From Pseudobutyrivibrio sp. (GTDB lineage Bacteria; Bacillota; Clostridia; Lachnospirales; Lachnospiraceae), in NCBI RefSeq assembly GCF_017471675.1, contig NZ_JAFUSK010000006.1:1-58045 (forward strand): a DNA stretch of 58,045 nt. The letters run 5' to 3'. The notes under the pieces were generated by a model. The model was not told the origin of the DNA. It made no database searches and worked only from the letters and a program-made list of their open reading frames with translations. The position numbers and the translations under genes are program-made. This document shows, piece after piece, positions 9,408-17,961 of the stretch. Position 1 is the first letter of the stretch. Every line of letters starts with the position of its first letter.

Positions 9408-9869
9408 CTATATATTTTTGTCGGAGCCTGTGATTTTAATATCATCCTGCATCTGAAATACCACGTTTTCATTTCCTGTATTAAGCACCGTTGTCTCATC
9501 TGATGCAAGCACAGTGGTAGCATCATTATCCATAAGCACTGTAGTGGCATCTGAGTCTATAAGTACCACCGTTTCATCGTTGCTTAACACTGTGGTAGCA
9601 TCTTCATTTTCTTCTTTTTTCAGGAGCTTTGAAGTTCCCCAGCTTATCTTAGCCTTTTCCTTATCTCGTTCCTTTGATGAGTCTTTTTTTGATTTACGCC
9701 CTGCTCCAACACCTGTTAGCACTCTGAATGAATGGGGAATATCAAAAACTATAAATATTACAACCGCTGCAATTACCAGTACTATAGCGACAAGCAATAG
9801 TAATATCGACAAATTATCATAAAATTGTGTTTGTTCTGTTATCGCTTCAACATTTGAATTTATATTCAT
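9408..9869 (-). CDS. Single-pass membrane protein with five TTVL-type threonine motifs, putative kinase substrate
   Basis: 153 aa. A short N-terminal segment is followed by a hydrophobic helix at about residues 21-43, then a lysine-rich linker (55-85) and a tail with five near-identical motifs: ATTVL 91-95, TVVL 100-103, ATTVL 108-112, ATTVL 117-121 and TTVL 126-129, each after Asp or Glu and about 9 residues apart. By charge distribution the tail is cytosolic. Acidic-T-T-x-hydrophobic sites are what FHA regulators such as GarA carry for PknB-type kinases. It sits directly between the kinase gene and an FHA gene, so it is probably a phosphorylation-dependent docking platform. No family name is recognised. 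Confidence 0.8.
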   Translation of the reverse strand: MNINSNVEAITEQTQFYDNLSILLLLVAIVLVIAAVVIFIVFDIPHSFRVLTGVGAGRKSKKDSSKERDKEKAKISWGTSKLLKKEENEDATTVLSNDETVVLIDSDATTVLMDNDATTVLASDETTVLNTGNENVVFQMQDDIKITGSDKNI

Positions 9870-9877
9870 ATCATTTC

Positions 9878-11560
9878 CTACTCTAACATTGAAATAGTTT
9901 GTTTTGCTTTTTCTATATTTGTTGCTAGTTCTTCCTCAAGCTCAACAACTCTATCAGTCTTTTCTATGCCTGAACCATCAATATCTTCCTTAACATGCTT
10001 TTCTATATCCATTAGGGCAAGCTGCATGTCTGATACCGATACTCCGGCTTTTTTGAACTGTGGAGCATTAACACAAATCTGCGATGCCATCTCTTTATAG
10101 ATTGCAAGAGCTGTGTTTGCATTATCTGATTCAGTAATATTGCCATCACATAACGAAACTAAGTCATTCCAATAATCCTTGAAGGTTACTTCACTGTCTC
10201 CAGCCTTGTCCACTGAACCCAGCGTCACATAATACTCTGCAATAGCACCAAGCAACTTTGCTCGTTCCTTCTGATTTGCATTCAGATTTCCCTCAGTAGC
10301 CTTGTTAAACCAATATGCTGACTGTTGCTTATTGCCTTCACCTTCGTAGCTATAATAATATGCAAGACCTAATCTATATGCGAACAAGCTATAGCTATCA
10401 ACATCCTGCGCTAGTATTTGCTCGTATGTATTCTTACCACTTGTCCTAATTAACAGTTCTCTAAGCTCTGCTGCTTCATCTGCCGAAAAAATCTCATCAG
10501 ATAAATACACATTATCAATAAGACTATTGTATGAATCCACCTGAGAAGGATCTACAGCAATAGAATTAATCAAAGCTTCTTTTGTATCAGCTGCTGTTGC
10601 TCCTCTATTAGCATTATCCAAAAGCATTTCGTGACTGACTGTCTTTATATGGTTTCCGTAGCTATATGACGAAAACGAACCTATTCCAGCTGCCAGTGCA
10701 AGCACAGCGGTTATAGCAAAAATAGCAAGCTTTGTTCTTTCTTTCTTTCGATATGTTTCATCTAATTCATCATAATGCTCAAGAGCATATAGAAGCTCAT
10801 CATCATTCTGATATCTTTTTTCTGGATCTAGCTGTGTACATTTTGCAACAATCTGCTCTAATCCTGTGGATAAGGATTCATTCCAGTACCTTATATTTCT
10901 AATCTCATAAGGTGGCTCACTTGGGTTCTTACCGGTCACAAGATGATATATTGTTGTTCCTAAGCAATATATATCCGTCCTTGCGTCTGTCTGTCCCTGT
11001 CCACCAAACTGTTCTGGAGCTGCATAGCCTCTTGTTCCAAGACATGTAGTATCTTCTACGTTCGTATCCTTATACTGTCTAGCCGTTCCAAAGTCAATAA
11101 GGACTATTGTTCCATCAGGCTTTAGCATTATATTTCCAGGCTTTAAATCCCTGTATATAATTGGTGGATTTTGAGAATGTAAATAACCAAGCACATCGCA
11201 AAGCTGCTTTGCCCATTCTATAACTGCCTCCTGAGGTTGAGGACCATATTCATCCACTGCTTTCTTTAGGGTATTACCCTCTATATAATCCATTACAATC
11301 AAAATCGAATCGTCATAATCAATGATATCGATGATGCTTGGCAGGTTGGGATGATTAAGATTTTTCAACAGCTCTGTTTCTGTCTTTATGCTATTAAGAT
11401 TTATCTCTGAAGCAGCTGCTGCATCTTTTCTGATTTCCTTTATTGCCCATTGTTTATTAGCCCTTTCATTCATTGCCAAATAAACAACGCTCATTCCACC
11501 TTGGCCTATTTTATTTAATATTTTGTATTTATTATCTATTACTGAACCTATTTCCAACAT
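9878..11560 (-). CDS. Membrane Ser/Thr protein kinase with extracellular TPR-like domain
   Basis: 560 aa. An active-looking Hanks kinase fills residues 10-265: glycine loop IGQGGMSVVY, K41 (WAIKEI), D138 in YRDLKPGN, D156 in IDFG, GTRGYAAPEQ and DIYCLG. One membrane helix lies at about 278-300. Outside is a ~260-residue helical, TPR-like domain instead of the PASTA repeats of cell-wall PrkC kinases. The kinase-TM-helical ectodomain order mirrors EssB/YukC, whose kinase fold is dead. It ends 9 bp before the TTVL-motif gene and starts 4 bp after the phosphatase. Likely substrates are the threonine motifs in the two neighbouring membrane proteins. Confidence 0.93.
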   Translation of the reverse strand: MLEIGSVIDNKYKILNKIGQGGMSVVYLAMNERANKQWAIKEIRKDAAAASEINLNSIKTETELLKNLNHPNLPSIIDIIDYDDSILIVMDYIEGNTLKKAVDEYGPQPQEAVIEWAKQLCDVLGYLHSQNPPIIYRDLKPGNIMLKPDGTIVLIDFGTARQYKDTNVEDTTCLGTRGYAAPEQFGGQGQTDARTDIYCLGTTIYHLVTGKNPSEPPYEIRNIRYWNESLSTGLEQIVAKCTQLDPEKRYQNDDELLYALEHYDELDETYRKKERTKLAIFAITAVLALAAGIGSFSSYSYGNHIKTVSHEMLLDNANRGATAADTKEALINSIAVDPSQVDSYNSLIDNVYLSDEIFSADEAAELRELLIRTSGKNTYEQILAQDVDSYSLFAYRLGLAYYYSYEGEGNKQQSAYWFNKATEGNLNANQKERAKLLGAIAEYYVTLGSVDKAGDSEVTFKDYWNDLVSLCDGNITESDNANTALAIYKEMASQICVNAPQFKKAGVSVSDMQLALMDIEKHVKEDIDGSGIEKTDRVVELEEELATNIEKAKQTISMLE

Positions 11561-11563
11561 AAT

Positions 11564-12355
11564 TTATACCGAAATAATAAGACTTGAAATATTGTCGTTC
11601 TCCCCTCTTTGCATTGCCATAAGCGCTAGTTGTTCCAGCCCTTTTGGCCGAGAGGCTATTGATACTATCTCTTGATTACTAATCTTTCTCCAGAATCCAT
11701 CTGAGCATAAAATAAAGTGACAACCTTTACGAATTTTCCCCTCGAAAAATTCTGGAATAACTTGTTCTGAAGCCCCTACACACTGAAGTAACACACTTTT
11801 CTTATCGCTACGTTCAGCCTCTTCTACAGTCATTCTCCCTAGCTCAATCTGTTGTTGCACATAACTTTGATCGTGTGAAATCATTTCAATAGATTTTTTA
11901 TCAAATATATACCCTCTAGAATCTCCTACATTCATAGAAAGATATATGTCACCGATTATAATAATTGCCACCACTGTTGTTCCTAAACGGATATGATTAT
12001 CTTCACCATAAGCTTTAAGCTTATGGTTCATTTCAGTCACAAGTTGCTTCCAGCTTAGTTCAATTTTTTTCTTTAAAGCTTCTTTGTCATAGCTAAAAGT
12101 ATCACCGCCTAAAGAAATGGTTTTATCATTATCAATCAATAATGTGGGAAAAATATTTTTAAACCATTCATCCATTCTATCTATGAATGAGGAGCTTGCT
12201 ACTTCTCCGCATGATAGCCCGCCCATTCCATCACAAAGAACACCCAGGCAAATATTTCCAATTCCATTGACACTAGCTTGTTTTACAAGTAATGCATCTT
12301 GATTAACTTCTTTTTTTATACCCTTATCTGAATAGGCATCTACTAAAAAACCCAT
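11564..12355 (-). CDS. PP2C-family Ser/Thr phosphatase
   Basis: 263 aa from the ATG at 12355, chosen because AGGA lies 8 nt upstream; a longer frame would run into the preceding gene. It shows the metal-binding PP2C motifs in order: VNQDALL, LCDGMGGLSCGEVAS, GTTVVAII, NVGDSRGYIF, SHDQSYVQ and GENDNISSLI. Such enzymes remove phosphate from the targets of PknB-type kinases and are normally co-encoded with them, as here (4 bp before the kinase gene). It should reset the T7SS phospho-circuit. It is cytosolic with no membrane segment. Confidence 0.93.
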   Translation of the reverse strand: MGFLVDAYSDKGIKKEVNQDALLVKQASVNGIGNICLGVLCDGMGGLSCGEVASSSFIDRMDEWFKNIFPTLLIDNDKTISLGGDTFSYDKEALKKKIELSWKQLVTEMNHKLKAYGEDNHIRLGTTVVAIIIIGDIYLSMNVGDSRGYIFDKKSIEMISHDQSYVQQQIELGRMTVEEAERSDKKSVLLQCVGASEQVIPEFFEGKIRKGCHFILCSDGFWRKISNQEIVSIASRPKGLEQLALMAMQRGENDNISSLIISV

Positions 12356-12365
12356 AATTCTATTC

Positions 12366-13868
12366 CTATGCTTGATATTCAAATTCTTCATTAGACAGCT
12401 TAATAACGTCACCTGTATTTAACAGTACTGAACGTTCGCTCTCTAATTTCATACCATTTATGTATGTGCCGTTTGTTGAACTACAATCTTGTATATACAC
12501 ACCATTTCTGCCATAACTAATGATTGCATGTTTACGACTAATTGAACTATTATTCTCAATGCAATAATCTGAATGTAATGCATCTTTTCCAAGAATGAAT
12601 TGCTGTTTATTGAGCGCAATTCTCTCTGATGTTCTTTTTCTAACAAGAGTTCCCAAATTTGAAGGTGCGTTTAATTCGCCACTTAATAATGTAGTCTCAC
12701 CATCATTATTAAAAGATGTCTTACTAAGTATGGTTGTTTCATCTGATGAACCACCATTTGCTCGATTCATGCTATCTACTGGAATTGAACTTTTAGCACC
12801 TGTCATTTTTATAGAATTCTTATCAATATCCATGCTGAATACTGGTCCATTGTAGGTTGCCTTTTCCTTCTTAGGGCTTTTTTCGTCCTTCTTAACTACA
12901 GCAATAATAATTATTGCTATAACCGCAATTATTAATGCGGCAGCGCCTACACATATTCCTATAAAAAGAGTATTTGATGAGCTTTTCTTTGTATCAACAG
13001 ATTGTGCTTTTAATTCTTCTTGTTGATCAGTTGGCTCCACTTCTTCCTGCTTAGGAGTTGTATTCACCTGAGAATACTTGACACCAAGTCCATCTAAAAT
13101 CCTGACTATTTTTGTAGAATCTAATGAATATGCTGTTCCATTTTCATCAACATACATATTCAAGCCAATAACATAACCATTTTCATTAACGAGTGGTCCA
13201 CCATTATTGTTAAAATCGAATGCAGCATTACTCTCTACTACCTGAACACCATCCTGTTGCTCCATTGCCAGGATTTCACCCGATGCTACACGAATATCCT
13301 GCTCATTGTAATAAATCTTTGATGAGTCGTAACTAACAGCCGCATCAAATCCAAGCTGAAAAACAGCGTCTCCCACAGAATATGGAAGATTTTCAACATC
13401 ATAATTCTTGTTTGTTAGAATTGATAAAGGCGTTTTAGTAAATATTGGCTGTGGTAGCTGAAGTACAGCCATGTTCAACTCTTTACTTTCAGTAAGCACT
13501 GTTGCAGTTAACGCAACATCATTTTCAATGGCTACCTGTGTTTCTACTTGATAATTGCTTTTATTATCGTCTGTAATAGAAATGCCATAATATTCATAAG
13601 CTTCCTGCATAGTTTCCTGGCTTGGATTAACAATTTGTTCACTTGTAATTACATATTCCGTTCCTTCTGAATCTCCAATCAAAAATCCAGCTCCACCTAT
13701 TACAACATGATTACCAGTTTCTGCGTCAACAATCACAGTGTTAACTTGAACCATTCCTGATTTAGCTGATTCAGCTGTTGTGTTCTCCTTTGCGTACACT
13801 GGAATAACTGTCATTACAGCCATTCCTAAAGTTAATACTAATGTGCTAATCTTTCTTAATACTTTCAT
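12366..13868 (-). CDS. Trypsin-like pseudoprotease with membrane helix and cytosolic FHA domain
   Basis: 500 aa from the ATG at 13868 (GGAG 6 nt upstream; earlier in-frame ATGs lack a ribosome site). A signal peptide ends near VYA26. Residues 35-265 have the HtrA/trypsin fold, but each catalytic residue is replaced: His by Gln79 (VITSEQIV), Asp by Asn132 (LNMAVLQL) and Ser by Asn222 (NNNGGPLVN). A membrane helix follows at 300-325. The cytosolic tail carries two acceptor-like sites (DETTIL, GETTLL at 376-395) and an FHA domain at 410-500 (SRKH, STNGTYING). It is the first gene of the T7SS operon. It probably binds rather than cleaves something outside and signals inward. Confidence 0.88.
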   Translation of the reverse strand: MKVLRKISTLVLTLGMAVMTVIPVYAKENTTAESAKSGMVQVNTVIVDAETGNHVVIGGAGFLIGDSEGTEYVITSEQIVNPSQETMQEAYEYYGISITDDNKSNYQVETQVAIENDVALTATVLTESKELNMAVLQLPQPIFTKTPLSILTNKNYDVENLPYSVGDAVFQLGFDAAVSYDSSKIYYNEQDIRVASGEILAMEQQDGVQVVESNAAFDFNNNGGPLVNENGYVIGLNMYVDENGTAYSLDSTKIVRILDGLGVKYSQVNTTPKQEEVEPTDQQEELKAQSVDTKKSSSNTLFIGICVGAAALIIAVIAIIIIAVVKKDEKSPKKEKATYNGPVFSMDIDKNSIKMTGAKSSIPVDSMNRANGGSSDETTILSKTSFNNDGETTLLSGELNAPSNLGTLVRKRTSERIALNKQQFILGKDALHSDYCIENNSSISRKHAIISYGRNGVYIQDCSSTNGTYINGMKLESERSVLLNTGDVIKLSNEEFEYQA

Positions 13869-13911
13869 CTCTATCTCCATTTCATTTAATATATACTGCC
13901 TCATCTAAAAG

Positions 13912-13923
13912 CTGATATATCAG
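13912..13923. promoter_or_regulatory. Perfect 12-bp palindrome upstream of the T7SS operon
   Basis: CTGATATATCAG is a perfect inverted repeat about 44 bp before the first T7SS gene and about 15 bp past the T-rich end of the preceding terminator. It is placed where an operator or promoter element of the secretion operon would lie. No clear -35/-10 pair could be fixed here. Confidence 0.3.
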
Positions 13924-13939
13924 TTCTTAAATCAAACAG

Positions 13940-13985
13940 TATATAAAAAGAATCACGCTACGGCAGACCCAATTTGTCTGCCGTA
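13940..13985 (-). terminator. Rho-independent terminator of the Ig-repeat surface protein gene
   Basis: A 10-bp perfect stem (TACGGCAGAC at 13959-13968 with its complement at 13976-13985) and 7-nt loop lie 12 bp past the stop. A T-rich stretch (TTCTTTTTATA on the minus strand) follows. It separates the surface gene from the T7SS operon. Confidence 0.85.
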
Positions 13986-13996
13986 ACGTATATTAA

Positions 13997-16900
13997 CTAT
14001 TTAGTCTTTTTTCTATTAGTAATAACCACTACTGCACCAATCATCACGATAGCTGCAATAATACCTGCGATAGCAATTACCTTAGAAATATTGTTTATAA
14101 CACTTGTACCTACAGCTGCTTTAGCATCATTGTCGCCTGTAGTAGGTGTCAAGTTATCTGAAATCAAAAGCTCTTCGGCTTTCTCTGATACAAGAATGTT
14201 GTTATATGCAAGATTTACCTTGTTTCCAGCAATATCTGAACAGATGATTTCTACCTTCTGGTAATCATCCTTTGATGGTATTGTAAGTACTACTGTTCCA
14301 CCATTTTCTGAAAGCTCTTTAGCTGAGTACTCACCAAGCTTATCCCCATTTAATAGAACAGACATCTTCTCAACACCCATTGTATCTGCAGCATTGACTG
14401 AGAAATCATGGCTTGCTTCTTCATATACGCCTTCATCCTCAAGTCCAGAAACTACAACGCTAGGTGCTGTTGCATCCATAAGGAATTTAACTTCTGCATC
14501 CTTTGACTGGTTACTCTGTTTATTAGTAGCCTTGTCCTCAGAGAATACTGTTACAGAATACATTCCATCCTTCTTGAAGTTAGAAGCATTAACTGTGTAG
14601 CTGATTGAGTGCCATCCCTTGTTGTTTGTAAGGTCACTTACTTGATAGCCTCTACCCTCTGCCACATTCTTAACATTACCATCGTGGGCAACTGAAACTT
14701 CCTTGCTTGTAAGGGCATCAACATTAATCTCTGTGATAACAACATCCTGTGGTCTTGTTACATAGTAGTTATCAACCATTTCCTTTGTTGCATCACTAAG
14801 AACAAAGATTGAACCGAATCTGTTAAGTGAATACTTGTAAGTCTTCTCAACCTTGTTACCTGCCAAGTCTGTAAGCTTAACATTAAGTGTATATAAATCG
14901 TCGTTAACCTTTTCATGAGCTATATCAGCGATTTCATATGTGAACAAACCTGTGCCACTTGTCTTTGAAATAGATGGGCTGATTGTTCCGTTGTTTGAGC
15001 CTGTAAGTGTAATCTCTGTACATGCATCTGTAAGGTTCATATCCTTAGATTTGATAACTGGTACAACCTTACCATTGTTTGCAGACATATCTGTTACACC
15101 TGTAATCTCAAGCTCAGGGGCTGTCATATCAATTACGAAATCATCACTTACATAAGTGTTTGACATGTTACCAGCCATATCCTCACATGAAAGTGTGAAG
15201 CCATACTTACCGTCTTTATCAAATGTAATCTTTGTGATATGACTATCATCTCTATCTGTGTAAGCAGAAAATCCTGGAACTGCTAACTCTTCACCAGAGT
15301 TCTTCTTGACAGAAACCTGGTCACTTGTAAAGTTCAACTCCTTAAAATCAATTGTTGCTACGCGTGCATCCTTATAATAATTACCATTTAAGAAGCTGTT
15401 GTTATCAAACTCAACTGTGATAACAGGTGCAGTCTTATCGATTACGAATTCCTTATTGTAATCATCCTGCATGTCTGAAGATGCAACCCACTTGTTACCA
15501 GCCTTATCTGCAAATTCAATATTTCCGATTGAATATGTTCCGTCCTGGTCAAACACAATGCTTCCTGTGTAGTTTCCATTAGAACCTGTCATCTGGTTAA
15601 CAGTGTGCTTGCCGCCCTTTGCGTTAACTGTAACCTTGCTCATGTCTGCTTCTTTTGAATCAATATTTACATCTGTAAATGTAAATGTTGCTGTTCTGTT
15701 AGCCTTGAAGTACTTATCATGCTTAAATTCGTTGTTATCAAATTTGATAGTAAGCACTGGTGCTGTCTTATCTACGATGAACTCTGGCTCATCCTTAATC
15801 TCTACTGAGTTACCAGCCAAATCGTAAATTGTACCAGAAACTACATGTGCACTCTCTTCACCTACCACAATTGATGTAGTGTTAGAGCCTTCTGCAAACT
15901 TGCCTTCGCCATCAACGTTTTTATGATTAGAAACTACGATAGCTGATTTTGCTGTATCTATATGTTCTTCAACTGCATTTACCTCTACAGTAACATCCTG
16001 GTTGTAGTACTTGTCATTCATCTTTGTAGCTGCTGACTTGTACTCTACTGTAGCTGTTGGAGCTGTGTTGTCGATGTATACATTAATGTCATCTGAAAAG
16101 TTTGAATTTGTAAGGTTGTATGTTGTTACACCATCTTCAAACTTGTCACTAGAATCGATCTTGTAGCTTAGTGTATTTACGTATGTTATATAAACATTAT
16201 TCTTAAAAGCATTACCCCAACTATCATAGGTTTCTTTTACAGAAGGATTGTAAGGGATTTGCTCTACAGTTCGCTTGCTTCCCTTTGTTGCTGTTAATGC
16301 AACAGCTGCATTAGAAATAGCTTTTCCTGTCTCGGCTGTGATTGTTACTACTAAATCATTGTTGCCATTAATCTTCTTTGAATACCAGTCGCTATTTGCA
16401 TTAGCGCCCTGAGTCCATGAACCATCTTCATTTGCGACAACCATTTTTGCATTTTCCATATGCTTCTCAGGATTGCTGTTTCTGATGATTGATGAAAGCT
16501 CGATACTACCATTACCTTTAATAGTTCTTGGTAAACCAATTATACCAAGCAAACCATATGATTCCTTGAACTCATAGCTTGCCTGTACACCTGCTATTGT
16601 TAAGCTCTTGCTCTCTGGTGCATCTACGATACACTCAAATTTTGCAGTTCCATCAGTTGTTACTGAACCACTTACTAAGGACATCTGTTTAGTATCTTTA
16701 TCTGGAGTATTTACGCATAATGTTAATTGCATATTATCCTTCCAGAACTGCTCATCTTTTCCATTATTGAAATTTTGGCACTTAACAGTAACAACAAGCT
16801 TTACACTATTATCAAATACCTTATGTGCATATCCATTTTTGTCTGTTACTGTCTCTGTTGGTGCTAAAGATGAACCATCAGCATTTTGATATTCAACATT

Positions 16901-17719
16901 CTCAATCACCACTGAAGCTTCTCTTTGGTCATTAATACTGTGACAATCCTTACATCTTTCTAATCCAAAGAATAGTTTTTCAAAATTACATGGAACATTT
17001 TTGTACTGTGTCACTCCACATATAGAACATGTTCTCTCTACCTGGTGTTCATGACTCCACCAGCTAATCATTGTAGGGTTTCCCCACTCACTGAAATCGC
17101 AATCTTCTTCCTCTGTCATTGATTGACCGCAGATTTTACACTTACCTGTAATTAAATGCTTGCCATTATAGGTTTTCTTAATTGCTCGGCTATCTTCAAC
17201 CATTTCGCAATCGCTAGTTTTATAATTCTGTGTTTCTCCACAGAGCTCACAAACTTCATAGGTTGCATGCTTATTATTACCAAGCCCTTCAGTTACTGTC
17301 TTCCACTGATGCTCACATGGCTGAACGTCGTCATCATCGTCATCATCATGGTCGTCATCCTTGGCTAATTCTTCCTTAGCCTTTTTTAACTTATCATCAT
17401 CTGCTGGCTTCTGAGTTTTTGAATCCGCATTTAAATCAGAAGAATCACTATCTCCCTTATTTGTGTCTTCTCTATCATATTCAGTTGTTGTAGTGTTGCT
17501 ATTATCTATGCTGTCTCTACCAGAAACGGTATCATTTTGATTAGTGCTAGAATTTGTGTCGTTAGATGTATTACCTGTTTCAATTACTACTTCTTGTGAT
17601 GTTTTCCCATCATCCTCTGCCGTATCGGCATATACGGCGGTACTACTTAATAACAATGTGGAAAGCATTGTCAACGCCACTAGCCGTCTAACAGTGGCGA
17701 TTTTGTGTAACCTTTTCAA
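13997..17719 (-). CDS. Large surface protein with Cys-rich modules and repeated Ig-like domains
   Basis: About 1240 aa. I place the start at the TTG at 17719, which has AAAGGG upstream and gives a normal signal peptide (MKRLHKIATVRR, then a hydrophobic core ending AVYA). The ATG at 17782 falls inside a good promoter spacer and has no ribosome site. After a Ser/Thr/Asp-rich linker come four CxxC/H modules (about 130-280, e.g. CELCGE, CKICGQ, CSICGV). At least five bacterial Ig-like repeats follow, each beginning D-x-T-A-P (DNTAP, DKTAP twice, DMTAP, DATAP). The C-terminus is a membrane helix plus NRKKTK without LPXTG. It is an adhesin-like stalk anchored by its tail and is transcribed alone. 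Confidence 0.85.
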   Translation of the reverse strand: MKRLHKIATVRRLVALTMLSTLLLSSTAVYADTAEDDGKTSQEVVIETGNTSNDTNSSTNQNDTVSGRDSIDNSNTTTTEYDREDTNKGDSDSSDLNADSKTQKPADDDKLKKAKEELAKDDDHDDDDDDDVQPCEHQWKTVTEGLGNNKHATYEVCELCGETQNYKTSDCEMVEDSRAIKKTYNGKHLITGKCKICGQSMTEEEDCDFSEWGNPTMISWWSHEHQVERTCSICGVTQYKNVPCNFEKLFFGLERCKDCHSINDQREASVVIENVEYQNADGSSLAPTETVTDKNGYAHKVFDNSVKLVVTVKCQNFNNGKDEQFWKDNMQLTLCVNTPDKDTKQMSLVSGSVTTDGTAKFECIVDAPESKSLTIAGVQASYEFKESYGLLGIIGLPRTIKGNGSIELSSIIRNSNPEKHMENAKMVVANEDGSWTQGANANSDWYSKKINGNNDLVVTITAETGKAISNAAVALTATKGSKRTVEQIPYNPSVKETYDSWGNAFKNNVYITYVNTLSYKIDSSDKFEDGVTTYNLTNSNFSDDINVYIDNTAPTATVEYKSAATKMNDKYYNQDVTVEVNAVEEHIDTAKSAIVVSNHKNVDGEGKFAEGSNTTSIVVGEESAHVVSGTIYDLAGNSVEIKDEPEFIVDKTAPVLTIKFDNNEFKHDKYFKANRTATFTFTDVNIDSKEADMSKVTVNAKGGKHTVNQMTGSNGNYTGSIVFDQDGTYSIGNIEFADKAGNKWVASSDMQDDYNKEFVIDKTAPVITVEFDNNSFLNGNYYKDARVATIDFKELNFTSDQVSVKKNSGEELAVPGFSAYTDRDDSHITKITFDKDGKYGFTLSCEDMAGNMSNTYVSDDFVIDMTAPELEITGVTDMSANNGKVVPVIKSKDMNLTDACTEITLTGSNNGTISPSISKTSGTGLFTYEIADIAHEKVNDDLYTLNVKLTDLAGNKVEKTYKYSLNRFGSIFVLSDATKEMVDNYYVTRPQDVVITEINVDALTSKEVSVAHDGNVKNVAEGRGYQVSDLTNNKGWHSISYTVNASNFKKDGMYSVTVFSEDKATNKQSNQSKDAEVKFLMDATAPSVVVSGLEDEGVYEEASHDFSVNAADTMGVEKMSVLLNGDKLGEYSAKELSENGGTVVLTIPSKDDYQKVEIICSDIAGNKVNLAYNNILVSEKAEELLISDNLTPTTGDNDAKAAVGTSVINNISKVIAIAGIIAAIVMIGAVVVITNRKKTK

Positions 17720-17772
17720 TTGTAAAACTACCCTTTCTAAAATTTCGTGTTCACATTTTGAACACAAACAGT

Positions 17773-17801
17773 AATTTATCATAGAAATTGACTTGCTTCA
17801 A
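17773..17801 (-). promoter_or_regulatory. Promoter of the Ig-repeat surface protein gene
   Basis: On the minus strand, TTGAAG (17796-17801), a 17-nt spacer and TAAATT (17773-17778) match a sigma-A promoter. Transcription would begin near 17765, leaving about 46 nt of leader before the TTG start codon and excluding the ATG at 17782. Confidence 0.6.
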
Positions 17802-17810
17802 CAGATTTTC

Positions 17811-17836
17811 TTGCCAGAATTTCGACATTCGTGCCA
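17811..17836 (-). promoter_or_regulatory. Paired TGGCA direct-repeat element, copy 2
   Basis: On the minus strand two TGGCA units (TGGCACGA, then TGGCAAGA) start 20 nt apart, just upstream of the -35 box. The same paired element occurs at 28201-28228 before the pilus operon, in the opposite orientation relative to the gene. Repeat spacing of about two helical turns next to -35 suggests an activator dimer site. The cognate protein is unknown. Confidence 0.55.
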
Positions 17837-17883
17837 GCCCATAGAAGGGTAGTTTGTGGCATAAAAACTCTCAAATCTTTGTA

Positions 17884-17925
17884 TATAAAAGAAAACAACA
17901 CCTTTGCAAAATACAAAAGTGTTGT
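17884..17925 (-). terminator. Terminator of the pilus/surface operon
   Basis: A 12-bp stem with one G-U pair (17895-17906 with 17914-17925), a 7-nt loop and then TTTTCTTTTATA on the minus strand, 37 bp after the sortase B stop. It ends the transcript that starts upstream of 28100. Confidence 0.85.
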
Positions 17926-17961
17926 CATATACACATTATAAATTATATGATGAATTTAAAA

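Noticed and set aside
12366-13868. Active HtrA-type protease
   Set aside because: All three catalytic residues are substituted, so proteolysis is not expected.
17720-17782. ATG at 17782 as start of the Ig-repeat protein
   Set aside because: It falls within the spacer of a good promoter, has no Shine-Dalgarno sequence and would place a Cys-rich stretch before the signal peptide; the TTG at 17719 fits better.
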